Source: Clostridiaceae bacterium DTU079 (GTDB lineage: Bacteria; Bacillota; Clostridia; Acetivibrionales; Acetivibrionaceae). From it: a stretch of DNA of 38,921 nucleotides. The stretch's first letter is position 1. Every line of letters starts with the position of its first letter. A program made the translations under genes and the position numbers. The stretch covers positions 1 to 38,921 of the forward strand of contig LFSC01000018.1 of the NCBI GenBank assembly GCA_001512505.1, read 5' to 3'. Below the pieces are notes generated by a model that saw only the letters and a list, made by a program, of their open reading frames with translations, did not search any database and was not told the origin of the DNA. This document shows positions 8,472-16,656 of this stretch, piece by piece.

Positions 8472-8530
8472 AAAAAAGCGCACCTAAATTAAGCATAAAA
8501 AATCCCATTCAGGAACGCCTTTGTTCTGAA
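8472..8530 (-). promoter_or_regulatory. glnA leader attenuator with AAAGGC hexaloop (ANTAR-like)
   Basis: Minus strand. Hairpin A (8530-8508): TTCA-GAAC, loop AAAGGC, GTTC-(C)-TGAA, i.e. two 4-bp stems around one bulged C. Terminator (8518-8472): GCGTTCCTGAAT pairs with ATTTAGGTGCGC (11 of 12 positions, wobbles included) followed by TTTTTT. The two structures share GGCGTTC and are mutually exclusive. The loop has A at position 1 and G at position 4, as in ANTAR targets. The same device recurs before asnB, the GOGAT operon and asnA. Confidence 0.75.
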
Positions 8531-8567
8531 AAAATGCTAAAAACTATTAATTGTGCCACACCAATCA

Positions 8568-8596
8568 ATTATAACAATAGCCTAACCATTTTTCAA
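8568..8596 (-). promoter_or_regulatory. Promoter of glnA
   Basis: Minus strand: TTGAAA (8596-8591), 17-bp spacer, TATAAT (8573-8568). The transcript would start near 8561, leaving a leader of roughly 108 bases that contains the attenuator. Confidence 0.85.
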
Positions 8597-8647
8597 GCAT
8601 TAAATGTCAATAATATAGTCCCATTATAGTCCTATAGGTTATTATAA

Positions 8648-8983
8648 TTATAACTTGCTCAATGCCTCGTTTTCGGTATTATAAATTTCTAAAAACCTGT
8701 TCAGCCTGGTTACTTCAAAAAGCTTGGAAATGTCAGGGGTAAGATTGCATAAAATCATTCTGCCCTTTTTTTCTTTGAATTTTTTATAAGTATCGATAAT
8801 AATTCCCAACCCTGCACTGTTCATATATATTACTCCATCTAAGCTGATTATCACGGACTTTCCCTCATTTTCCTTAGCAAGGCTGTCCATCAAATCCTTG
8901 AACTCATTTTGAGTTGAGATTCTTATCTGTCCTGTAAGCTTTACGATTTTTATACCTTCCACCTCTTTTTTTTCAACTTTCAT
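8648..8983 (-). CDS. STAS-domain anti-sigma factor antagonist
   Basis: A 111-aa single STAS domain protein of the SpoIIAA/RsbV type, which binds an anti-sigma kinase when its conserved Ser is unphosphorylated. That Ser is seen as Ser56 in YMNSAGLG, after the strand SVIISLDGV. A typical GGAGG site precedes the ATG. No anti-sigma kinase or sigma factor gene is adjacent, so it is a stand-alone member and its partner cannot be named. It is separated from glnA by the glnA promoter region and is not in the nitrogen unit. Confidence 0.9.
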   Translation of the reverse strand: MKVEKKEVEGIKIVKLTGQIRISTQNEFKDLMDSLAKENEGKSVIISLDGVIYMNSAGLGIIIDTYKKFKEKKGRMILCNLTPDISKLFEVTRLNRFLEIYNTENEALSKL

Positions 8984-9447
8984 ATTTTAACCTCCTTCAG
9001 GTTTTATAAATATTAAATCTATAAACTTGATACTACGGAGACCTTACACTTAATTTACTACCTCAAGCCACAACAGTCAAACTATAATATTTAACAATTA
9101 TTCAAGTCACCTAAAAGGCTTGAGTAAGACATTAGACTTAACAAAAGAGAATAAAAAGACTGCAAACCAAAAACTCAGAACTGCTTTTTCCAAAACTGAT
9201 GCTGCATACGACTACACGGTTAAGTAATATTATACATTAAAAAAAACCATATATCAATATAAACAAAATCAATATATTTTTAATTTAGCTTAACAAAATC
9301 AGGGTAATCATAATTTCCTTCATCCACATATAATTCACTCTAATAAAATTGTAAAAATAATGAACAAATACACTAAAGTTAACCAGTTTTGAACCCGATA
9401 TTTTAAATATAAAAAAGAAACATTTTACAAAAGATAGGGGGATATCG
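8984..9447. other. AT-rich intergenic region without a recognised gene
   Basis: About 460 bases between the divergent STAS gene and the 46-aa gene. I see no ORF with a ribosome site, no strong hairpin and no clear SigA promoter. It presumably holds the divergent promoters, possibly for alternative sigma factors. Confidence 0.4.
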
Positions 9448-9588
9448 ATGCTGTATACAGGGAAAATAGTAAAGTATCTTGATAATGACGCAGTAGTATT
9501 GTTGTGCAAGGATGACGAAGTTCTAATCTTTATTGAGGATGATTATGTGAAGTGGGTGGACAAATCCTTCATCGATATCATTCAGTAA
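9448..9588 (+). CDS. Small hypothetical protein (46 aa)
   Basis: A 46-aa acidic protein starting MLYTGKIVKYLDND with AGGGGGATATCG directly upstream of the ATG, an excellent ribosome site. Composition alternates hydrophobic strands with D/E/K (AVVLLCKDDEVLIFIEDDYV), suggesting a small beta-rich cytoplasmic protein. It has its own downstream hairpin (9592-9608) and a strong terminator at 9682. I do not recognise a family. Confidence 0.7.
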   Translation: MLYTGKIVKYLDNDAVVLLCKDDEVLIFIEDDYVKWVDKSFIDIIQ

Positions 9589-9591
9589 ACA

Positions 9592-9608
9592 CCGTAAATA
9601 TTTTACGG
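9592..9608 (+). terminator. Short hairpin after the 46-aa gene
   Basis: CCGTAAA, TAT, TTTACGG: a perfect 7-bp stem three bases after the stop codon. It is followed by AATCCCTTTATT, a poor U-tract. Confidence 0.45.
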
Positions 9609-9681
9609 AATCCCTTTATTAAAAGTTCATGTGCATCAAGTCCTTTCGATCTTCGGTCGTTTTGCTTCATGAAATAACATT

Positions 9682-9724
9682 AAAAAAAGGCTTTCGAATG
9701 ATTTTTCTATCGTAAGCCTTTTTT
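9682..9724. terminator. Bidirectional intrinsic terminator
   Basis: AAAAAAAGGCTT (9682-9693) pairs with AAGCCTTTTTT (9714-9724), giving a GC-core stem with A and U tracts on both sides. It serves the 46-aa gene (+) and the spore protease gene (-). Confidence 0.85.
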
Positions 9725-9755
9725 CATGACATGCGCACAAACAAATTAAATCCGT

Positions 9756-10355
9756 TTATGCTTTTGCATTGCATAATATGGAGGATAGTGCAGAATTACA
9801 ATTCATTTTCCATAATACATATCTAATACCCATCGAAATTATGTCTGCCATCTTCATTACTATACTCAAGCGGGTGTTCTGGAGTATCAGATAGTCCATA
9901 AACCCGCCAAAATTAACAATGCCTGTTATATATATATCGCCAACGGGGTCAAGGTCTTTTTTTACCCCGGAGCCCGGCTTGATGGAACCCTGCCCGAGAG
10001 CAATAAAGCCTACGTGGTCCATCTTGCCCAGACATGCATCTATTGCCACAATAAAAGGTCTGTCATAGCAGCTTGAAATACGTTCCATAACCCTATTCAA
10101 ATTTTTGGCATGAACAGGTTCATCCAAACTTCCATAAACATGGACATTTTTGTATCTAAGGTCACCGAGTTTGTATCCGATTAACGGTCCAAGGCTGTCA
10201 CCCGTTGACCTGTCAGTTCCGATGCAAATAAACACTATCGAGCCGTAATCGTTATTTATAGAACTGCTAATCAGTGTATATAAAGCATCTGTAAATTTCC
10301 TAAATGCCCAGTCGTTGTTAATATCTACATAAACCTGTTTAAAAACCGTTTTCAT
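9756..10355 (-). CDS. YyaC-type spore protease (DUF1256)
   Basis: A 199-aa protein of the YyaC family, related to the germination protease and found in spore formers. The sequence shows [38 protein letters not shown] and [13 protein letters not shown], the family's core blocks. The ATG at 10355 has GGGAG about 13 bases upstream. A longer frame from a TTG at 10397 lacks a clear site, so the start is moderately certain. It is the sole spore-specific marker in the window. Proteolytic function in spores is inferred from the family name only. Confidence 0.85.
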   Translation of the reverse strand: MKTVFKQVYVDINNDWAFRKFTDALYTLISSSINNDYGSIVFICIGTDRSTGDSLGPLIGYKLGDLRYKNVHVYGSLDEPVHAKNLNRVMERISSCYDRPFIVAIDACLGKMDHVGFIALGQGSIKPGSGVKKDLDPVGDIYITGIVNFGGFMDYLILQNTRLSIVMKMADIISMGIRYVLWKMNCNSALSSILCNAKA

Positions 10356-10506
10356 AAATGCATTCAATCTCCCAGCTCTATTGTAACCGCAATACAATAA
10401 TATTATTGCCTAATACTATTAATTTATTACTCTTTTTTTAATATTATCCACCAAAAGAAGATAGAGCCGGGATCAAGGTTTTACTTAACGGATGAAATCT
10501 CTAAAT

Positions 10507-11643
10507 CTACCTCGTCAAAGCCAAGGCCCATAAAGCAGTGAGGTTGTCAAAGGAATAAAACTCGCCGGTTTCGCTATTTCCAAAACCGCCATAATACTTG
10601 GAATTTCGATCATCCACCATAAGCTGGAGCATCCTGTCCAAAAATTTATCACTCAATAAATTCTTTCCCGATAGCCGGGCATAAACCGAAGCCAGGGCAT
10701 AGACGGCCGTACTCTCCATTTCCGAGACAGGCTCTTTGCTGTGAGGATCATACCATGCATACAATCTGTTTCTATCATTCATCTCCTTTTCAAGCCAGCT
10801 TAAAAGCTCGTCGGTTTGAAAATACTCCTCTGCCAGGTTAAGCGCGGTATAAAGGGTGTATAAAAGGCAAATACTCCGTTTTTCGTTATACTCCTCGTCC
10901 AAAAGGTATTCTCCGGATTTGAAATCGTAATACTTATAAAAGAAGGGAGTACCCTCTATCCTTCCTCCTGACACAATTGCCAAGCTTCTTTCATAGACTT
11001 CTTCCCAATCCTTGTTATAATACATTAATTTTCTCAACGTCTTAAGGTCCAGATAGCATAAAGGTGTAGACTCCTTGGCGCTGTCATATTTCCAATCATA
11101 CAACTGATACAGGTTGCCCCCTTTCACCTGGCAATCGTACAGTTTTTGCTGCAAGGCCAACGACACCTGAAAATACTTTTCGTCTCCCCATTTTTCATAC
11201 GCCCCGAACAGAGCGCCGATTATTCTCAAATCGTCAATGGAGGCATTACAGGTCACATCTTCTCCCGATTTCCACTTTATGTGCAGGTCCTTTGTAACAA
11301 GCTCCTTCTCAAAATACCGGTATTCCTTTTCAAACATGCTTCTGTCATCATTTAATAAACTGTAATTCAAAAGAATTCCTATCGATTCCGCCAGAGTGCT
11401 TGCATCCCCATTTTCCGGGCATGAGTTGGTTACAACCTCTCCGGAAGGACCCATGAGACAACTGCGGACAAACTGTAATAAATCTTGTTCTTTATCCCTG
11501 TATTTATTATTTTCGGATAAAAATATTCCGGATGCTGCCATAGGAAAGTCCTCATGCGCTCTCCGTCCCAGAATATGAATAATTCCTGCAAGAATAATCG
11601 CAAAAACAGTAATGCAAATTACAGTAGAAATGTATCTTTTCAT
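10507..11643 (-). CDS. Membrane-anchored GH8-like (alpha6/alpha6 barrel) glycosidase
   Basis: A 378-aa protein with one N-terminal membrane segment (residues 5-25) and an extracellular helical-barrel domain. STLAESIGILLNYSLL (candidate general-acid Glu) and NASIDDLRIIGALFGAY (candidate Asp) resemble the catalytic blocks of glycoside hydrolase family 8. The tail GGFGNSETGEFYSFDNLTALWALAL also fits a six-hairpin glycosidase. GGGGCG precedes the ATG. The substrate may be an exopolysaccharide or wall glycan. The assignment rests on motif pattern, and residue roles need structure-based alignment. Confidence 0.7.
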   Translation of the reverse strand: MKRYISTVICITVFAIILAGIIHILGRRAHEDFPMAASGIFLSENNKYRDKEQDLLQFVRSCLMGPSGEVVTNSCPENGDASTLAESIGILLNYSLLNDDRSMFEKEYRYFEKELVTKDLHIKWKSGEDVTCNASIDDLRIIGALFGAYEKWGDEKYFQVSLALQQKLYDCQVKGGNLYQLYDWKYDSAKESTPLCYLDLKTLRKLMYYNKDWEEVYERSLAIVSGGRIEGTPFFYKYYDFKSGEYLLDEEYNEKRSICLLYTLYTALNLAEEYFQTDELLSWLEKEMNDRNRLYAWYDPHSKEPVSEMESTAVYALASVYARLSGKNLLSDKFLDRMLQLMVDDRNSKYYGGFGNSETGEFYSFDNLTALWALALTR

Positions 11644-11734
11644 TTTTTCGCCCCATTGAAAATGTATGAACGCTTATCCCCAATTATTCTTCATTTTTAA
11701 TAAAGAAGAATAATTCTACCCATCAATAGTGATC

Positions 11735-11758
11735 AAAAAATGGGGGCAGAATGCCCCC
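11735..11758 (-). terminator. Terminator of the YcdB/SLH gene
   Basis: Minus strand GGGGGCA, TTC, TGCCCCC followed by ATTTTTT, 46 bases after the stop codon of the 725-aa gene. A strong intrinsic terminator. Confidence 0.92.
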
Positions 11759-11803
11759 TTATAAACTAAAGTATCTTAATTGTATGTAAAAATGTTAAAG
11801 AAA

Positions 11804-13981
11804 CTATATACTAAGATAGTTGTAAATTATGATCAACGCATCAGCTTTTTTAAGTTCTTCTTTCGGTCTGAAGTATTCTCCGCTGCCGTTTACTATTTTA
11901 AGACCTTTTGCAATAACAACGTATCCGATAAGAGCCGGATCTATCTCTTCCTTGTCCTTGAAGCTGCAGTTGAAAATGTCACTCAAATCCGCAACCTTAT
12001 CATATTTCAAAGCCCTGATAACAAATTTCACGCTTTCTTCTCTTGTCAAAGGTGCTTCGGGATTTATTTCATCTTTTTTAATTATGCCTTGACTTATAAG
12101 CACATTATATAAATCTTCTGTTTCTTTATCAGTGCTCAAGGCACTCTTACCCCAAAATTCATATCCGCCGTTTATTACCTGTGAGATAAGCAGCATGAAA
12201 TCCTTTTGCTTAATTTTCTCATTGGGTTTCAATTCCGGACCTTCCAGTCCGATTCCATTTTCTGCCAAAGTCTCAATCTGATTTTTAGCATAGTGGTTTG
12301 AAATATCTGTGTATACCAAGGGTTTTTGCTCTTTATATGGGGTTCCGTCATAATTCAAAATAACTCCGGTATTAGCGTCAAACGTTGTAGGCTTGCCTTC
12401 TTTAACAGCGTATACAAGCTTCGCTTCGCTCTTTTCTTTACCATCCGCTGCTTCGTCAACCGTAAAGCCTCCCTTTGGATAAACAATATACTCCGGTTTT
12501 ATAACATATCTTAGCTCCAAACCGATTTCACTGAAGAAAGCATCATAGATTTTTTCCATAGGTAATACCTTTTCCGCCGAAGGAAACTCAATATCATACC
12601 AAGTCAATCTATAGCTCACAATATTTCCGGTGATGGCATCAAACTGAACATATATGCCGTTCTCGGGGAACAAAACACCGTTTACCTTTCTTGTATAACT
12701 GAAAGCATAGCTACTGGGTTGCTCATTCTCCGGGTAAACAATTGTTACCTCTTCTTGTTCATCAAGCTCGGTCTCTTTGAATTTATCCGGCTGTATCTCG
12801 TTCAAAAGCTTTTCTACAGCTTCTTTTGCGTCATCCTTGTTAAACTTGGGAGTTTTTTCACCGTCGTAGTAATACGTGTTGAAGTTCACTATTTCTCCTG
12901 TCTTTGCGTCAATGGATACGTTTGAACTGAAGTTCGTTTTACCTTCCTCATCCTTGCTTGAAAAATACAATTCCCAGTTATATTTATTTTTTTCCGGATA
13001 CCTTTTATAAAGTCCGGCTCTTTCAAGCTTAAAGGTGTCATCCAACTTCAGGGCTTTTAAATTCCTTGCTATTTTTTCAGCCTGTTCCTGAGTTATAAGT
13101 GATGAAACCTCTTCTATAGCCGCTATCTCTTCCGGACTGAGTACTACCCCATCCTCCGAAAAGCCCACATCAAAACGGACTTCATCCATTGCAGCATTTT
13201 TACTGCCGGCACCGTAAAAATCTCCAAAATAAAATCTTTCACCCGTTGCAGCATCAACATAGTAAGAAGAATTGTAAACAGGGGAATATGCCAAGAATAC
13301 TTTTAAGCCGTTCATATCATGTACCGCATTATATGTAAGTCTGAGTCCGAGATTTTTAATATAAGCCTTCTGTGCTTCTTCCAGACTCAATATGTTATCC
13401 TTTGACGGAAAACTCAAATCCTTTGTCCATGTCTTTTGATAGTCACGAAGCTCGCCGGTTTGCTTGTCCATGTATACTATTATCCCGTTTGACGGCACAG
13501 GCACTCCGTCATGTATTCTTTCATATGCAAAACAATACAGTCTATTATCCAGTGATCCTATCTCATTATTTTCCACCGGCTTCAATTGTGCAAGGATTCC
13601 AGGATTTAACTTTTCAATAATTTCTTCAGCCTTGCTCTTTGCCTGAGCCTTGCTTATTTTAGGAAGCCTTCCGTATTCTTGAGGTCCCTCCTCATACATA
13701 TAGCAAGAATAGTAAAGTATATCTCCTGTGCTGTCTACAGTAGCTGAAACGTTGGAACCTTTGAAACTCTTTCCATACCAATTTAAATTCCAATAACTGA
13801 TGCCGTCTCTTGATTCAACGCCATAGGAAAATTCGCTTAATTCTTCCGGAATCTCAAAATATTTCTTTACCGTCTTGATTGCGTTTTCAAGTCCCGGATC
13901 CCCTTCTGCCATTACAAAGCTCGGGAAAACCAGCGATACAACCATCGCCAGTGCTATAGCAAGCACTATTTTTTTCTTCAT
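11804..13981 (-). CDS. Secreted YcdB/YcdC-repeat protein with S-layer homology region
   Basis: A 725-aa exported protein with a classical signal peptide (MKKKIVLAIALAMVVSLVFPSFVMA, cleavage near residue 25). Three or more YcdB/PepSY-like repeats follow, each with blocks such as ISYWNLNWYGK, VDSTGDILYYSCY, AKSKAEEIIEKLNP and DAKTGEIVNFNTYYY. The C-terminal about 180 residues carry divergent SLH-like segments (YTDISNHYAKNQIETLAENGI, EYFRPKEELKKADALIII), suggesting attachment to the cell surface. AAGGAG lies upstream of the ATG. PepSY-type repeats often inhibit proteases, but no target is visible. It is transcribed alone with its own terminator. Confidence 0.85.
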   Translation of the reverse strand: MKKKIVLAIALAMVVSLVFPSFVMAEGDPGLENAIKTVKKYFEIPEELSEFSYGVESRDGISYWNLNWYGKSFKGSNVSATVDSTGDILYYSCYMYEEGPQEYGRLPKISKAQAKSKAEEIIEKLNPGILAQLKPVENNEIGSLDNRLYCFAYERIHDGVPVPSNGIIVYMDKQTGELRDYQKTWTKDLSFPSKDNILSLEEAQKAYIKNLGLRLTYNAVHDMNGLKVFLAYSPVYNSSYYVDAATGERFYFGDFYGAGSKNAAMDEVRFDVGFSEDGVVLSPEEIAAIEEVSSLITQEQAEKIARNLKALKLDDTFKLERAGLYKRYPEKNKYNWELYFSSKDEEGKTNFSSNVSIDAKTGEIVNFNTYYYDGEKTPKFNKDDAKEAVEKLLNEIQPDKFKETELDEQEEVTIVYPENEQPSSYAFSYTRKVNGVLFPENGIYVQFDAITGNIVSYRLTWYDIEFPSAEKVLPMEKIYDAFFSEIGLELRYVIKPEYIVYPKGGFTVDEAADGKEKSEAKLVYAVKEGKPTTFDANTGVILNYDGTPYKEQKPLVYTDISNHYAKNQIETLAENGIGLEGPELKPNEKIKQKDFMLLISQVINGGYEFWGKSALSTDKETEDLYNVLISQGIIKKDEINPEAPLTREESVKFVIRALKYDKVADLSDIFNCSFKDKEEIDPALIGYVVIAKGLKIVNGSGEYFRPKEELKKADALIIIYNYLSI

Positions 13982-14147
13982 TTCACAACCACTCCTTAGC
14001 TTAAATTTGTTATATATACTTAGATGGATTTACATATAAAAAAGTTCCATCAAATTTTCAATTTTTTTACCGGATGCAAATTATTTTCATATTTATCGCT
14101 GTAAAGAAAATGCACAGGAAATATATTGAAGCAAGTTGAAGAGCCTC

Positions 14148-14981
14148 TTAATTGGATAATTCCATCACGCAAATCTCCGGACGGGCAAAAAACCTTATGG
14201 GATAACCGGTACAGCCTACCCCTGATGTAACATAAACCCTTGTGTATTCCGTCTCAACCATGCCGTATCTGTATTTTGTGCCATACTCGGAAGGAATAAC
14301 GGGAGCCCACAGTCCAAAAAACGTCACCTGCCCTCCGTGGGTATGACCGCTCAATACCATATCCACCTTATGGTTTTGAATTTTTTCCGCATAGTCGGGA
14401 TTGTGGGAAAGCAATATGACGAAATCCTCTTCTTTCACATCTTTGACAGTCGGTTCTATCTTCTGAGTACTATGATAATAATCCCCGACTCCGCCCACCT
14501 TTATCCTACCGTTACCGTAAACAATCCAACGGGCATCATTGTCAAGAACGGATATCCCGGCTTTTCTCATATTTTCTCTTGTAATCTCGCCTTTTTTGTA
14601 ATAGTCATGGTTTCCTAAAACCGCATATTTCCCCAGTGGTGCCTCGAGCTTTGCAAGCTCTTCAAAGCACGGCTGTATGTAGTGGCCTCCTTTTCCGATA
14701 TAATCACCGCCTAAAAGAATAATATCCGGCTCAAGGGAATTAATCCTTTTAACCAGCTTTGATAGCCTTTCCCTCGAAAAATGGTTTCCATAGTGGATAT
14801 CCGCAACAAAAACTATTTTTTTGCCGGAAAAGGAATCGGGTATGTCCTTATCTTTTATTTCCATATGCTTAACTTTCAACCAATAGGGTTCAAGAAACAT
14901 ATATGCCGGCAGCAAAATAAATAAAGCCAACAACAATAGAATGATCTTTGATTTTTTATTGAATATAATTTCGAGTACCAT
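14148..14981 (-). CDS. Membrane-anchored metallophosphoesterase (YkuE-like)
   Basis: A 277-aa protein with an N-terminal membrane segment (IILLLLALFILLPAYMF). A calcineurin-like phosphoesterase domain follows with all metal-binding blocks: FVADIHYGNHF, LLGGDYIG, GNHDYY, LSHNPDY and SGHTHGGQ. The family acts on lipid A-like precursors or other phosphoesters at the cell envelope; the substrate here is unknown. The ATG at 14981 follows AAAGGGATGTT; in-frame codons further upstream lack a site. It is divergent from the amidase gene at 15139. Confidence 0.92.
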   Translation of the reverse strand: MVLEIIFNKKSKIILLLLALFILLPAYMFLEPYWLKVKHMEIKDKDIPDSFSGKKIVFVADIHYGNHFSRERLSKLVKRINSLEPDIILLGGDYIGKGGHYIQPCFEELAKLEAPLGKYAVLGNHDYYKKGEITRENMRKAGISVLDNDARWIVYGNGRIKVGGVGDYYHSTQKIEPTVKDVKEEDFVILLSHNPDYAEKIQNHKVDMVLSGHTHGGQVTFFGLWAPVIPSEYGTKYRYGMVETEYTRVYVTSGVGCTGYPIRFFARPEICVMELSN

Positions 14982-15138
14982 AACATCCCTTTCAAACATC
15001 AAACAAATACATTCCAATTATAGCATATTTCTGTTATTTGCTGCAGATGTTTTTAATATATAATTCTAAGGAAAATTATTACTATATCATTTCCCTCATA
15101 TAATTTATATAAGAAAATCAACAGTAAGGAGAAATACA

Positions 15139-16249
15139 ATGTTTCTGCTTATTACACTAAAAAAACCCATGCTTATAGGAATTGCATTTATAATTATAAT
15201 TATTATCCTTACCATTTCGCTATACAACTCAAGTCCCGTACTCTCAACCTTAGCCGTTACCGAAGAGCATATAACCATGCTGGATGAAATATTTAAGATA
15301 CGAAATAAAGCCTTTCTTGAGGGTGACCTGGAAAAGATCGAGTCATTATACAACAAGAGAACAACGCTTGGAAAGTGGGCATATGAGCATCAGTCCAAAA
15401 AAAATGAATTATCTCCACACTTGGGCCGATAAGCAGGGAATTAAATTTACCGATATAAAAACCAAAATAAAAATACGTTACGTCAAAGAAAGAGGAACCG
15501 GTTACCTGTTTAATTTTGTTGCCTCAACGGAATATCGCTATAGCTACGAAAACGAACCGCATACCGTCAATTCCTTCAAAATTGGGACATATCACTCTTT
15601 AAATCTCGATAGCATCGAAGGCAATTGGCTCATCTCAAAAGAATGGTACACAGATCCCTTTGCCGATTCTCTAAACCAGGACAATATAAAGGTGGAGGAA
15701 TTTAAACAATATCTTTTGAACTTAGGTCCAAGGAATTTCAGTAATCTTAACAAAAGAAGACGGGATGCAGTGGAATACGCTTACCGTTACGGCGGTGCGG
15801 CAGCAGATGAAAAGTATGGATTTTCCTATAATAAAAAATACCGGGACTATAACCCTTTGGGCGGAGACTGCGCCAACTTCGCATCTCAAATTCTGTTTGA
15901 AGGAGGCAAATTCAAACAAACCGGTGAGTGGAGATATGACAGGGACGGAAGCAAAGCATGGGTAAATGCCCACGCATTCAACAACTTCATGCTTTACAGC
16001 GGAAGAGGCTCATTAATAGCAAGGGGTACTTATAATCAAGTCTTTAAAGCCTCCTTTAAACTGCTTCCCGGAGATTATGTTGCCTACGAAAAGAAAGGCA
16101 AGATTACTCATATTTCCATGGTTACCTCTGCAGATTCAAAGGGCTATGCCCTGGTAACCTGCCATAACACCGACCGGTGCAATGTGCCCTGGGATCTGGG
16201 ATGGAGCGACAAAGGAATAAAATTCTGGCTTGTCAGGGTAAATTATTAG
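15139..16249 (+). pseudogene. Amidase-domain protein (amidase_6), frameshifted at an A8 tract
   Basis: The first frame (from ATG 15139, AAGGAG upstream) encodes a membrane anchor (IAFIIIIIILTISLY) and a helical linker. It would stop at 15432. The second frame carries the rest: NYLHTWADKQGIKF, then an amidase_6 domain with the nucleophile Cys in GGDCANFASQIL and His in ITHISMVTS. The frames join at eight A residues (15397-15404); with seven A the protein would read through as SKKMNYLHTW, about 370 aa. Both halves look well conserved. It may be a recent frameshift, a sequencing error, or a gene read by slippage on the A tract. Confidence 0.75.
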
Positions 16250-16257
16250 CCGCAAAT

Positions 16258-16290
16258 AATAAAAACAGTCAAAGGGAAATCTCCCTTGAC
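16258..16290 (-). terminator. Terminator of rpmE
   Basis: Minus strand GTCAAGGGA, GAT, TTCCCTTTGAC followed by TGTTTTTATT, directly after the rpmE stop codon. The stem has one bulged base. It also lies 9-18 bases after the amidase stop on the other strand. Confidence 0.85.
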
Positions 16291-16500
16291 TTATTTATCA
16301 TCAGAAATACCAAATCTCTTTTTGAATTTATCAACCCGTCCACCTGTATCTACAAGCTTTTGCTTTCCTGTAAAGAACGGATGACAATTTGCACAAACGT
16401 CAACACGCAACTTCTTCTTGGTGGATCCGGCTTCATAAGTCATACCGCAAGCACACTTTATAACTGCTTTTTCGTAATTCGGATGAATACCCTCTTTCAT
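16291..16500 (-). CDS. rpmE: 50S ribosomal protein L31 (zinc form)
   Basis: A 69-aa protein with the L31 start [20 protein letters not shown] and tail [12 protein letters not shown]. Four cysteines in CAC and CANC place it in the zinc-binding C+ class. The ATG at 16500 follows GAAGGTGAAAAG; the frame is open further upstream but without family sequence. It lies 157 bases downstream of rho, a common clostridial arrangement, and ends in a terminator. Confidence 0.97.
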   Translation of the reverse strand: MKEGIHPNYEKAVIKCACGMTYEAGSTKKKLRVDVCANCHPFFTGKQKLVDTGGRVDKFKKRFGISDDK

Positions 16501-16656
16501 CTTTTCACCTTCTTTCATAAACCTTATCAAAATGCATTGCCGACGCATTTTTATAATTTATTTTTATATTTTTTATAATTTTAATGTTATTTCACACTTC
16601 AGCAATTTTCAAAACGCAAATGATATTTTAACATAAATATGGTTTATGTGCAAGAA

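Noticed and set aside
8553..8576. Second ANTAR-type hairpin in the glnA leader (TAATTG/CAATTA)
   Set aside because: Its loop is 12 bases and does not show a closed hexaloop with A1 and G4, and part of it is upstream of the predicted start.
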